DNA of 64,000 nucleotides from Medicago truncatula (Eukaryota; Streptophyta; Magnoliopsida; Fabales; Fabaceae): contig NC_053045.1 of NCBI RefSeq assembly GCF_003473485.1, positions 55,098,494-55,162,493 of the forward strand, in the 5' to 3' direction. Of the stretch, positions 49,207 through 59,206 are shown in pieces (the stretch's first letter is position 1; each line of letters starts with the position of its first letter). The notes under the pieces are model-generated. The model had not been told where the DNA came from. It saw only the letters and a program-made list of their open reading frames with translations, and did not search any database. A program made the position numbers and the translations under genes.

Positions 49207-52147
49207 TTAGGATTCTTTCGGGGCACTAGTTTTTGAAGGGCCGGCTCTTTCCACCATAATGTCATAAAGCTGCTTTCCATTCTGCTTGGCAAAAAATAAA
49301 CCAGCAAGAAACAATGAAGAGAATGTTAAAAGATTATATTGTCTGCAACTCTTGCAATAATGATGTTCAATTTCTGAGCTATTTCCTATTTTGTATATTT
49401 ACTTTACTTTACTTGCTTCTAAATTGCTTACAAATATTATAGGGAAGAAATGAATTTGTCCTTCAGGCTTTGTTTGTGTTTCCTTGAAGTAAACCAAGAT
49501 AGGGAAGTTTGGCCACCAGAATTCCCAATTAACAAAAGTTGAGTACCTACATCATATAAACATGCATTTTAGTTCTATTGTTGTTAAAGTCTAGTCAATG
49601 TTGAAACAAAAATAGGATACTTACTTCCAACGGTTTTTTCCACCGACGAAAGCATTCTCACCTGATTCATCGAGCTGATCGCCTATCTTTACCTCCTAAA
49701 TCACAATTTGTATGTAACTTTAATATGAATAGCTAAAGATAACATAATACAAAACACATTATAATGGTAAATACTAAATAACATCAAGACATACAGATGA
49801 AGTTATAGATTAGAATGGTAACTGAAAAATTGGATGATGATTAGATATCAATATAAGCCATACGTGAAGTAGCAGATGGTCAAAGTGCAAAACTATAAAA
49901 TATAACATGTTTAGTACTGAAGTTTAGTCTTTTTGAATCAATGGATGCAATTTAATAACGAACTTGTGCAATATTAGACGGAGAAAGACGCGGAAAAAGC
50001 TCGCTAGAGGGTTTTTTAGAAATCATGAAGGTAGATTTTCACTTCATGTTTATTATGACTAGAGGGTATTTTAGAAAAATAAATAACGGAAACCAAGTGA
50101 TTGGAAAGAAAATACTACTATGGACAAACAAGAAAATTCTTGGAGAGGTAAGAAGGGAACAAACCAAAGACTCATCATCAAAGACGAATCTCACTCTGGT
50201 GGCCTGCAAAAATAAAAAGCAAATAATTAGAGAAAAAGCACTTGGATCATCATGCTAGTTTGCACCTTCCTTAATCACAGTTTCTTCTACTAATAATTAC
50301 CTGGACCAACAGAAGCAATCCAAGAAGACCAACAGGTACTGCAGGCACTAGATTATCTGTGTAAACTAACCCACCAGCTATACCTGATAGTACAATTTTA
50401 AGTCATCAATATTTTAGGATGTTTATTAATCTGGTTATACAAGGAAATGCATACAAGACTTAAGGACACTTTGATATACTAATAATCAATTAATCATCCT
50501 TAAGATTTTGATTCATCTAGCACCAAAGGATCCAACAAAATTAAGGCAGTAGACAGTTAACAAAGGGGAATTTGTTTTTCAGATGAATCAAACACAGTCC
50601 TTCACAAGTTTGTAACTGGCCCAATTGTATTATAGTAAGCCTAAAATTATGTGAAAAGAGAATGAGTAACTACCAAGCAGTACAACTGGAATTCTGTAGT
50701 CTGGTTCAGGAATCACAGTCTCTCTGACAATACTCTTCTTCACCTTCCTTCCAATTCCAAACTGTCAACAAAGAAATTCAGTTAGAAGTTGCTGTGAATT
50801 TGGACTCAAAATCACACCAATACAAACTATGATGTGTGGAACAAAGGAAAGTAGTAACCAATATCAAAGTAAACACAAACAATAACAACAATAACAACAC
50901 CTAGATCTAATCTAGGAATCAAAGTGAAAAGCACAAAACCACAAGCAAAAGATAAAGAGAGAAGAGAAACAAACACACCAAAGATTGTTGACCCAGTTCG
51001 GTCCAACTTGACTTACTCTGGGGGAGAGATTGATCTCTCCAATCCACTATCAATGAGTCCTTACAAACAGATACAAATGATTACAAGAAATTAGCTTCAA
51101 CAAGCTCACAAAGAACAACCCTAATTTCTACCCATTTTCCAATCTCACCAATGAACAAGACACTCAATGATTTTCACTCACCCAAGGTGTTTATAATGTT
51201 TCCCAACCCAAGAGAACTCTAATCAAAGACCCTCAACCCTAAAGTTAACTCCTTTGATTTCCCCAGTTTTCTTCTCTTGAAGTTCTCTCTCTATCTCCTT
51301 CAAAAATGAGCTGAAACACTTAAATAGTACACAATGACAGACAAAACTGCGTCACGCCACCCAAAAACCGTGTCACGATTGGTGAGTACGGTACGACAGC
51401 CTTACCCAGAAATCTTGTCACGCCTGCACAAATCGCGCCACGATTTTGCCTTCAGCAGGAACCATACGTTCTGCCAACAAAATTGTGTCATGCCACTCAT
51501 AATCGTGTCATGATTATGAGTTTTCACAGAATCACAAATTGAAGGCATAAACAACAGAAGTCATAGTAGTAACCTATGAAGCATTGACGCGTACACGGAC
51601 TCTTTTCACGTCACTAACATTGACATGCAGACACCTATAATAATTGGAGATAATTGAATAACTATATGTAACCATGTGTGTCGCTAGCAGACACACGTTC
51701 AATCCGAAGTGTCTGTGCTACGTAGGTAGTACTAATACATGAAACATACTTATACTTATACAATACAAGCTAAGCACATTTTGCTAGCAACCATAAAAAA
51801 ATAACATAGAGCCACTTGAGATTGCAACAACTTACAAGTGAGTTAACAACAAAACGGTTTCCATGGCTTCCTGTTAATTGTCTCCCAGAGAAATTTGGAT
51901 TGAACAAAACTCCTCCACTCAATGAATACTTGAAACCACTCAAGTATCCAATGTTTTCCCTCCCTGAAACAAAAAACAACATCAAAAGCCCAGAATTAAT
52001 ATCAAACTAAAGTGTATGAAATCTTTGCAAAAATATAAACTTTTTTGACTTAAATCTACACAGAACACGTATGAATGGAAGTTACATGCAAATTTGCTTA
52101 CTTTGGGAGGGAAGAAAACGGTGTACGGACAAGAAAGTGGTTGCCAT
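49207..52147 (-). CDS. Plastid DUF3119-type protein, 8 exons
   Basis: Built exon by exon on the minus strand: 52102-52147, 51836-51963, 50674-50761, 50301-50383, 50165-50203, 49625-49695, 49432-49546, 49207-49281. All GT-AG, sum 645 nt, 214 aa. The N-terminus MATTFLSVHRFLPSQRREN is Ser/Thr/Arg-rich and lacks early acids, as in chloroplast transit peptides. The mature part has FGIGRKVKKSIVRETVIPEP, two adjacent hydrophobic segments (IPVVLLGIAGGLVY and VPAVPVGLLGLLLLVQ), then the conserved block ATRVRFVFDDESLEVKIGD, GENAFVGGKNRWKYSTFVNW, EFWWPNFPILVYFKETQT, GQIHFFPIIFNGKQLYDIMV. I recognise this as the cyanobacterium/chloroplast DUF3119 family (from memory). Probably a thylakoid or envelope membrane protein; function unknown. 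Intron 2 carries a large repeat insertion. Confidence 0.85.
50840..51572 (-). mobile_element. Probable LTR-type insertion in intron 2 of the DUF3119 gene
   Basis: The stretch is unlike the flanking intron: GTTGACCCAGTTCGGTCCAA, then GGGGGAGAGATTGATCTCTC, then GC-richer text with repeated CGTCACGCC and GTGTCACGATT words. On the minus strand a TATA-like TACTATTTAAG (complement near 51328) is followed by a purine-rich leader, as in an LTR promoter. The ends were not defined and no paired LTR is visible. Confidence 0.45.
51573..51726. mobile_element. MITE, 154 bp, in DUF3119 intron 2
   Basis: The end CCTATGAAGCATTGAC is mirrored by GTCTGTGCTACGTAGG. The interior has GTGTC/GACAC words and CATGTGTGTC. 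Same family as 52727-52863 in the neighbouring gene. Confidence 0.65.
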
Positions 52148-52384
52148 TTGTTTTGATACACAAAATCTATCACCTTGTTTTGTGTGGTGGAACAATAAGA
52201 ACGATATTACAGCTATGCCCATCATTTTGTGACATCATTATAACATGTCTAAGGGCATTAAAGTAATAAAAGTGTGAATATTAAATAACCACGGGATTCA
52301 TTATGGGTCTTATCTTTTTCACAACTTCATCACATTGAAACCGATAACAGTTCACTCCTTCACTTCACTTCAGACCAAGCTATA
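52148..52384. promoter_or_regulatory. Bidirectional promoter between two plastid protein genes
   Basis: Only 237 bp separate the start codons of the DUF3119 gene (-) and the BSD2-like gene (+). Both 5' UTRs and both core promoters must lie here or overlap transcribed sequence. No strong TATA box is evident in either direction. TTAAATAACCACGGGATTCA near the middle and the CACTTCACTTCAGACC run before the BSD2 ATG are visible, but I assign no factor. Confidence 0.7.
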
Positions 52385-54784
52385 ATGGCGCAGTCTTTGT
52401 CTTTTGCTCCTATTTGTTCCTTGAAATCTTCAAACACACCTGGTACTGTTAACTTTTATGTGTGTTTGTGTTTTCTTATTTATTTACTTTTTTAAAATTA
52501 TTATACATGTATTGACGAGAATTTGTTTCACTTTTAATAGGAGCTGTTATTGGTAATTCGGTTGTCCGAAAGGCTTTTCCAATGAAGGAAGTTTGTCTGA
52601 ATTCTAAAGCTGGAAACTTTCAGTCTTTGGTGGTTAAGGTGAGATTGATTTTAGTATCCCAATTTACTAATAAGATACTTTTTATTCAGTCTTATGTAAT
52701 CAAATACTTTTGGTTTCACCTTTGATTGAAGACGTGTCCGGTGTTGACATGTGCTGGTGTCTGATATGACACCGACACATGTGATTATATCCAGTTAATT
52801 CATTTTCTCAAATTATCATTGGTGTCGACGTGTCTCAGTCATTGTCCTGCAGTGCTTCATAGATTAGTTGAGTTCTATGAAAAGATATGGCAGGGCTATG
52901 TTTTGATATCTGTTGTCTAATGGTTAGTGGCATTAGATAGAATAGAGTGAATTTGCATACAATCATTCCTTTTTGCAGATATTTTTATAATGAAATGAAA
53001 AAGAAAAATTTGGTTTAGTCCTATGCCTCCTTGATTCCATTTCATTCTTTCATATTTGAAACAGTGAGTTATGGATCCTAGTATATTCCAGAGCCTTTGG
53101 TAGATCAGTACAGTAGCCACTTTAATTTTTCTTCAAAAATAGAAAGTAGGACATGTAACATCAAAATATCTTAAATGTGATGAAAATGTAACGAGTGCCC
53201 TAGGGGCACTCTTTAAGGACCTTAAATAGTAAATTTTTATGAAGGAACACTTTCATAAATTTTTTGTAATAGTTGACTTTTTATGAAGGAACACTTTCAT
53301 AAGGAACACTTTAATTGGAAACATTGCATTGGAAATTGTAATAGTTGACTTTTTGAAGGAACACTTTCTAAATTTTGGATCCTTAAAGCGTGCACCGCGG
53401 GAAACTCTTTAGTAAGACCCCTGTAATTAGTTTTTACTATTGTGTCGTGGTTAACCATGGAAGAGAAGTGTTGAAATAACGGTTAGAGTTGGTGTCGTGT
53501 GTGTACAACAGATCTGTAATAGGTCCGTTTGACCTTTTCCTGATACTTGTCATAGCTGCATATATCCTGAATAAGTCTTTGATTTTGATTTAATACAGGC
53601 TACAGAAGATAGTAGTAAAGGCACAACAAAAGTAAAGAGCATTGTTTGTGCTGATTGTACCGGAAATGGTAAGTGAAAATGAAGATTTCAACTTCTTTTT
53701 TATGGTTATAAGTCATAGTTTTTATTCATTACTTAAAGATGCCTTTAAATTAATGAGCGCCATATATAGCAGTCTGTTTGAGTTAAGCACATATTTTACG
53801 AAACCCTTACGTCACCTTAAATAATATAGTCGAACATCATGCTGATTCTGGCGAGAACATAGTGTCTTTGTTAGTCTGTCAATCTTTAGTTTCGTTCTCC
53901 GTGAGATAACCCAATAGTTTGGAGATTTTTCTCATGTATTATCAGTTAGTTATTGTAGTTGATGATTCTCTAGGATTTTTTAAGCATATTTTAGGGCTAC
54001 TACTTTTGTTACCAATTATTTGGAGTTGGGGAGCTAGCTGATATTTCTACTAGATCAGCATCAGCATTCAAGCAAACCTTCCATTATACACATCAGCTCA
54101 CCAATAGATGTCAATGCATCAACCGTCTTATGGATTCAAATCCTTGTCCTTCTCTTTTTCCTTGTACTTATCCTTTTTTCTTCAACTTTTCTTCATGTTT
54201 GGCTAGGTTCATGAGCGCATGCTCATGTTCCTCCAACACCATATACTCATTTTACATGCGAGTAGCAGAGCTTGTGTTGTTAGCATTATCAAAAAGTCAT
54301 AATTAAGAACAAAGTTAGTTTCAATGCATCTATGCAAAACTCTATCCAAGCCTTTTCCATGAAAGATTTAGGCGAAGCTACCTACATATTATGAATCAGG
54401 ATCTATAGAGATAGATCATAAAGATTGCTTCGACTGGGCTGATAACTTTTTGCTCAATTCCAGGTGCAAAAGAATGTACACAATGCCAAGGTTCGGGAGT
54501 TAATTTGATAGATCACTTCAATGGCCGATTTAAAGCTGGTGGACTATGCTGGCTATGCAGGTAACTGTATTGAATAACACACTCCATCCATTGTTATCTT
54601 GTATGAGCATGTGTAACTGTGCTATGTTCTTGGTTGAAAGATGTATTAGCATGTGCTATATTACAATTATAATTCCTTTGCAACATCTATGTATATTTGT
54701 TTCAGGGGTAAAAAGGATATTTTGTGTGGAAGCTGTAATGGAGCTGGTTTTATTGGTGGATTTATGAGCACATTTGATGATTAG
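52385..54784 (+). CDS. BSD2: BSD2-like DnaJ zinc-finger protein (Rubisco assembly), 5 exons
   Basis: Chloroplast chaperone related to maize BUNDLE SHEATH DEFECTIVE2, which holds Rubisco large subunits during holoenzyme assembly. Exons: 52385-52442, 52541-52638, 53599-53668, 54464-54560, 54706-54784; sum 402 nt, 133 aa. The N-terminus MAQSLSFAPICSLKSSNTPG is a typical transit peptide, and the mature part probably begins after LVVKATEDS. Four DnaJ-type zinc motifs are present in order: CADCTGNG, CTQCQGSG, CWLCRGKK, CGSCNGAG; they form two zinc sites. No J domain, as expected for BSD2. The acidic tail STFDD matches the family. All junctions restore frame, including AG|G Arg at the last intron. 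Introns 2 and 3 are the longest, and intron 2 carries MITEs. Confidence 0.92.
52727..52863. mobile_element. MITE copy in BSD2 intron 2
   Basis: TTGAAGACGTGTCCGGTGTT with further GTGTC/GACAC words, ACACATGTGATTATATCCAG, AATTCATTTTCTCAAATTAT, ending GTGCTTCATAGATT. In reverse complement it aligns with the element at 51573-51726. Confidence 0.6.
53192..53410. mobile_element. Small TIR element in BSD2 intron 2
   Basis: CGAGTGCCCTAGGGGCACTC followed by TTTAAGGAC on the left faces TCCTTAAAGCGTGCACCGCG then GGAAACTCTT on the right. Inside, GGAACACTTTCATAA and AATAGTTGACTTTTT recur as direct repeats. Confidence 0.6.
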
Positions 54785-55147
54785 AAGAAGATTGGCTAGA
54801 TTGAATATTGAAGATTGCTTTTAGCTGTGAACAAAGAGAAAAGGAAGTGGAAATCCAGTTGTTCCTATGTTTTTAGTCTTTTTTGTAATGCCTATTCATT
54901 TATGAATTGTATGGATGAGTGTAATCCTACTGTATTTTGTTTGATTGGATTAAGCAAAAAAGTTCAACTAATAAGCAGCACAAGCAATTGTAATGACCTA
55001 ACCTAACTAAATACATCATAAAAGATGAAAAGATTCATGTTTTGGATAATTAAATGAATTAATTTGGTTAAAAATAATGTCTATTAGAATAAAAAATAAA
55101 GCGAAATAATGTTTAAGTTCTAATACAGCGCGAATTGTATCACAACA

Positions 55148-55229
55148 GTCGCTTTGGCCGAGTGGTTAAGGCGTGTGCCTGCTAAGTACATGGGGTTTCC
55201 CCGCGAGAGTTCGAATCTCTCAGGCGACG
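55148..55229 (+). tRNA. tRNA-Ser (GCT anticodon)
   Basis: 82-nt class II tRNA. The acceptor stem GTCGCTT (55148-55154) pairs with AGGCGAC (55222-55228), discriminator G. A box TGGCCGAGTGGTTAAGGCG, anticodon loop TGCTAAG with GCT, long variable arm, T arm GAGAGTTCGAATCTCTC. A long T run from 55236 serves as Pol III terminator. No intron. Confidence 0.95.
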
Positions 55230-55375
55230 ATTCCTTTTTTTTTTTTTTTTTTGTGTGACGAAAAGAACATACGGTACATTTTTTTTTAAGGAAGACACTG
55301 ATAATACCATATTACTATTTCAGCCAAACTCAGTAACCAAATCATAGTTTACACAAACGATTAATTAAAATTATG

Positions 55376-55775
55376 AACATTACTCAACTTAATCATAACT
55401 TGGGGAAAATCAAAATCAAAATCAAAATCAAATCAAAACCCCAATAAACCTCTAATGTTCACAACATAATATTTCACCACCATTAACGTAGCAGAATCTT
55501 CCCACAGCCTCTAATATGACTCTAGAATCCCATTATAATCAGGTCCATTTTTAAGAAATTTTCACATCATATTTGGCTGAACTATTTTTGTCCAAAGTCT
55601 TCTCAAATATTCTCCATTTTTTGGACATGGTACTTAAAGTTGGGCAAACAAAGATTGGTTTATAGTAGGACCAGCATTGCCAGTGATTTCATGTAAAAGA
55701 GAAAAGACATTGCAAACGGTGGTAAAATTGTATAGACTATAACTAAAACAACTACAATTTGTCTTCCCAATCTTT
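55376..55775 (-). pseudogene. Class III peroxidase last-exon pseudogene
   Basis: It aligns along its length with exon 4 of the intact peroxidase (about 61057-61400). On the minus strand it gives TGNAGPTINQSLFAQL, a stop, then KNGEYLRRLW, frame shifts, NGPDYNGILESY, a stop, RLWEDSA. Shared runs include GTAGCAGAATCTTCCCACAG and GGTTTATAGTAGGA. An insertion of roughly 30 bp interrupts it near 55685, and the C-terminal end and all upstream exons are missing. It is the relic of a tandem peroxidase copy in the same orientation. Confidence 0.85.
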
Positions 55776-55929
55776 GATCTCCTTCGTCAATTGAATCATA
55801 TTTTTTGTGAAGTTAGTTAATCAAGTTATAGTTTACACAGATTAATTTCTTGTAGAAAACTTTTGACGTCATTCCTGATTTGATCTAATTTGCCATATTG
55901 ATTGATATAATTTTTTTGTTATCTTTTTT

Positions 55930-56545
55930 AGGGGCTTCTTGGGGAAAATACATCACCAACCCTTGGGCTAAATTTAAATTTGATTTTTTTTATACCCCAA
56001 CAAGAATCTTTTTACCCACGGTAAAAAGTTTATGGAGTAAGAAAAAACAAATTTAAACTTATCCCAAGGGTCGATCACTTTCCCATGTCGGCTTTTCACT
56101 ATTTTACCCGACGAAGATTGATCACTTTTGCCCCCAAAGTGAATATTGAAAAAGAAAGAAAGAAGAGAAATAGAGGGAGAGAGTGAGGAGGGGGAGAAAG
56201 TGATATGGTGTGAGGAATTAGGGAAGTATGGAGGGGTATTTATAGGTGGGAATGGTAGTATAGGTTGTAAACACCATTAATGTGGTCAAAAAACGTGTAA
56301 AATAGTGTTAAAAACGTGTGGATTGAATGTTGAAAAATTGACCACAGACCAAAAAACGTTTGTTCTTCAGTTCTGCACCGGCCAACTGGCGCGAGTTAAC
56401 TCACGCTCCGAATACACTAGCGCAACTTAAGTCACACTACATGACTTAACTTAGGTTAAAAAATACACTAGCGCATGTTAACTCACGTAGCGCGACTTAA
56501 CATAGGTAAAAAAATACACTAGCACATGTTAACATGCGCAGGGGC
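55930..56545. mobile_element. Partial second copy of the 32566 foldback element, reversed
   Basis: In reverse complement it follows copy one from about 32650 to 33210. Shared pieces: the CCCCAACAAGAATCTTTTTACC / TTACCGTGGGTAAAAA centre, the GA-rich tract 56145-56200 (complement of the CTT tract), TATTTATAGGTGGG matching the TATA-like site, and GCGCGAGTTAACTCACGC-type palindromes. The outer half of copy one (33210-33745) is absent. Confidence 0.65.
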
Positions 56546-57251
56546 ATTTTGAATATTTACTTTAGGAATGAACGATACAGTTTGAGTAATGAGCAAAATT
56601 CTTTTCATTTCTTTTGTGTTTGTTGGAGCTCATGTCCCCTTCCTCAAGGATATGAGCTCAAGTAAGTAGAATACAAAAAATATCTATTCTAGTTCTATCA
56701 TCAGTTATGGGTTTGAATTTTTATCTTCTTCTATACCTGTATATGAAGAAGATACAAGATTTTAGGTTATCTTTTTTTTATCTTTCAATTATACTATTTA
56801 TTTAGACAATTTTAATTATAATTTGTTCTCAAAAAACTTGACATATACTCATATCATGTTTGTTATACGATATATTTTATTTGTTACACCTTTTTTAATA
56901 TTTGAATTATCTCTCATCCGTTACCATTTTTAAATGATAAGGAAAAAAAATTAAACATATACAATTTGTTTTTTTTTTTTTTTTTAAGGATATACAATTT
57001 GTTTTAATATTTGAATTTACTCTTATATATTTGTTATATGTGCTATTTGTATTGAAAATTGAGGGTAATTTGAAAAGAGAAAAAGTCAGCCTAAAAAGTT
57101 GAAAGGTGCTATTTTGATTTTGATTAAAGTTGTAGATATAGATATTATATATTTTTCACTTTCATATTATAACAAACTATACTTATCTTTTTTCCTTAAA
57201 AAAAAACTATACCTATCTTTTTCATTGACATCAATAATATAACCAATATAA

Positions 57252-57373
57252 CCCACTTGGATTGGCCTGGTGGTATTGACTTGGGATCTGAGAGTTTGCT
57301 CCTCCTCGAGGTCTCAGGTTCGATTCTCCCAGCGTCAATTTAGGTGGACAAATATAACTTCTTAAAAAAAAAC
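57252..57373 (+). mobile_element. tRNA-derived SINE (second family) with 9-bp target duplication
   Basis: CCCACTTGGATTGGCCTGGT (A-box head), B box in TCAGGTTCGATTCTCCCAGC, a body ending TAGGTGGACAAATATAAC and an A-rich tail. CCAATATAA flanks it at 57243-57251 and 57374-57382. Length 122 bp. The head differs from the GTGAGCTTAGCTCA family. Confidence 0.8.
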
Positions 57374-58150
57374 CCAATATAATTTAAATTCTTATCTTTT
57401 TCAATAACACCAGCAAAATAACATTCTTATAATCAAATTTGTTCAAGGGTATAATTGAAAGTGAAAAAGTCATTCAAAAATTACCATATATTCTTTTTAT
57501 ACATAACTAGCGAAAAGTCGGACACGTCTTTCTGCTCTTTTTATTGCGTTAACGTTTGAAAATGATGAATGATGTTTTTTTATGAAATTTTGATTTTGAT
57601 TAAAATTAAAAATATAAATGTTTGTTGCTTTCAAGTTATAACAAACCAAACTAATATTATCTATTTTAATGATACCAACAAGATAACAAACCAAACTAAC
57701 CATGATTATCTATTTTAACGAATTATAGAAAAAAATTGTTTAAAGATATAATTGGGATAATGAAAAAGTAAGTATAAATATACTCGTCAGTTTGTTACAC
57801 TTTTTAAATGATAAAGAAAAAAAACTAAACATATATATATTTTTATCGTGTTTGTTACATTTTTTTAATATTTAAATTTATTCTTATCTGTTATCCGTTA
57901 CCCGTTACATGTGTTAAATTTGTTCATAAATTTAAACTTAGGTCATACAAAACCCTAAAGAAGACTCAAACTACCTTAATTTTGTTTCACAAGAAATAGA
58001 CCAAGACTCCCTTTTGTTTAAAGAAACCCTATTTGCATTGAATAATCACGATGGCACCAACGACTGAGAAGAATATCCTACCAGAAGCTAGTGCAAGCGG
58101 CAAAAAGAGAAGACAAACTGTGAAATTCGAAAAGCACATCTATGAAGTTG

Positions 58151-58989
58151 TGTTGGAATACTAGTGTATATTGGCAACAATTTGGAGTATACTAGTTGTT
58201 ATGAGGAGACATTAGAATGTAAACACAATGAAATAGAAACTAGTGTAAAGTGTGAATTGAAAATTTTATGTCCCACATTGGATAGATCACACACTCTAGT
58301 AGTGTTTATATATGTGGGATATCACTTCCAAGGGTGTGCCCTTGGGTACCCACTTTTGTGAACGGAGTGAGCGCTAGCCAAAAATTATATAAGCCACACG
58401 CGCGCCGCCATCCGGCCGGGCCTCATAGATATTTTTTATTTGCTGCTCCAAGTTTCCCGCACGCGGAGGACCAAGTCCCGCACGTTTTTCACACGCGCAA
58501 GCTTCCGCTCCACGTTTCCGCGTCGTGGTTACCGTTACGTGGGTCGTGGGCTGGGTTTGGCGGGTCGGCGGAGAAAACGAGGTCGAAACCTCTCTATAAA
58601 TAGAGAGCTCGGGAATGGGATTCTTCACTCCAAAACCGAGAATCGAATCATCTTCTCTGGTTTTCTCCCCTTCTCATCTCCCTCAGGTTGTGTTGACGAA
58701 CCGTTCTTTTCTTCCCTCCCTCTTTGGTTTCTCGGGTGGTCTGCGTGCCATATTAGAGTGGTTTTCGAAACTTTTCGAAACCATACTGAGGTGTTATTCT
58801 CGAGCGATTTCTGGCAGTGATCGTACAGTTTGAATCTGAGCTGTTTTATCCTGGAGACGGCGCGGTTGCTAGTCTACCTTGCACAACTTAGGTAGTGCCG
58901 CGAAACGTCTTAAAGAAAACGACCTGGTCGTGACTCACCCCGGTAATTGTTCCAAAAGCTCTGTCGTATTTTTTAATCCAAAAACAACA
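58151..58989 (+). mobile_element. Solo LTR, 839 bp, with 5-bp target duplication AGTTG
   Basis: It begins TGTTG and ends CAACA (5-bp perfect terminal inverted repeat). The direct repeat AGTTG occurs at 58146-58150 and 58990-58994. It is much more GC-rich than the surroundings (GCGCGCCGCCATCCGGCCGG region at 58399). There is a TATA box CTATAAATAG at 58594-58603 and no internal domain or second LTR, so it is a recombined solo LTR. Orientation is set by the TATA box. ORFs within (such as 58440-58820) are not genes. Confidence 0.9.
58594..58603 (+). promoter_or_regulatory. LTR TATA box
   Basis: CTATAAATAG, identical to the NPF TATA box, about 440 bp into the LTR at the expected U3/R boundary. 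It could drive readthrough into the 3' half of the H2B-like gene. Confidence 0.65.
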
Positions 58990-59206
58990 AGTTGCGAAGG
59001 AGGAGAACCCTGAATTAGAAATCACGGTGGAAGCCATAGATATGATGAACGAGATAATGAACAACGTGTTGGATAAGATTGTCGACGAAGCTGCGAAGAA
59101 TGCTGCTGCTTCCAATCAAACAAGTTTGAATATAAAGGATTTCAAGGCCGCAGTTAAACAACTCTTTCCCGAAGATTTGGCTAGGTTTGCTAACCTTCAT
59201 GGTTAA

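Larger units (their letters stand above)
58051..59206 (+). pseudogene. Divergent histone H2B-like gene, split by a solo LTR
   Basis: Two in-register pieces, 58051-58150 and 58995-59206, make 312 nt (103 aa plus stop) once the LTR and one target copy are discounted. The first starts MAPTTEKNILPEASASGKKR with a basic tail and FEKHIYEV (the H2B YxIYIFKV region). The second has NPELEITVEAIDMMNEIMN, NVLDKIVDEAAKNAAASN, then TSLNIKDFKAAVKQLFPEDL and ARFANLHG. This follows the H2B histone fold (HPDIGISSKAMGIMNSF..., [22 protein letters not shown]) but is strongly diverged and ends early in the C-terminal helix. As it stands, the frame from 58051 enters the LTR and stops after 37 residues. No intron is needed. 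Neither half shows internal stops, so the insertion seems to be the first lesion. Confidence 0.8.

Noticed and set aside
58440-58820. 126-aa Arg-rich ORF
   Set aside because: Wholly inside the solo LTR; results from GC-rich non-coding LTR sequence.
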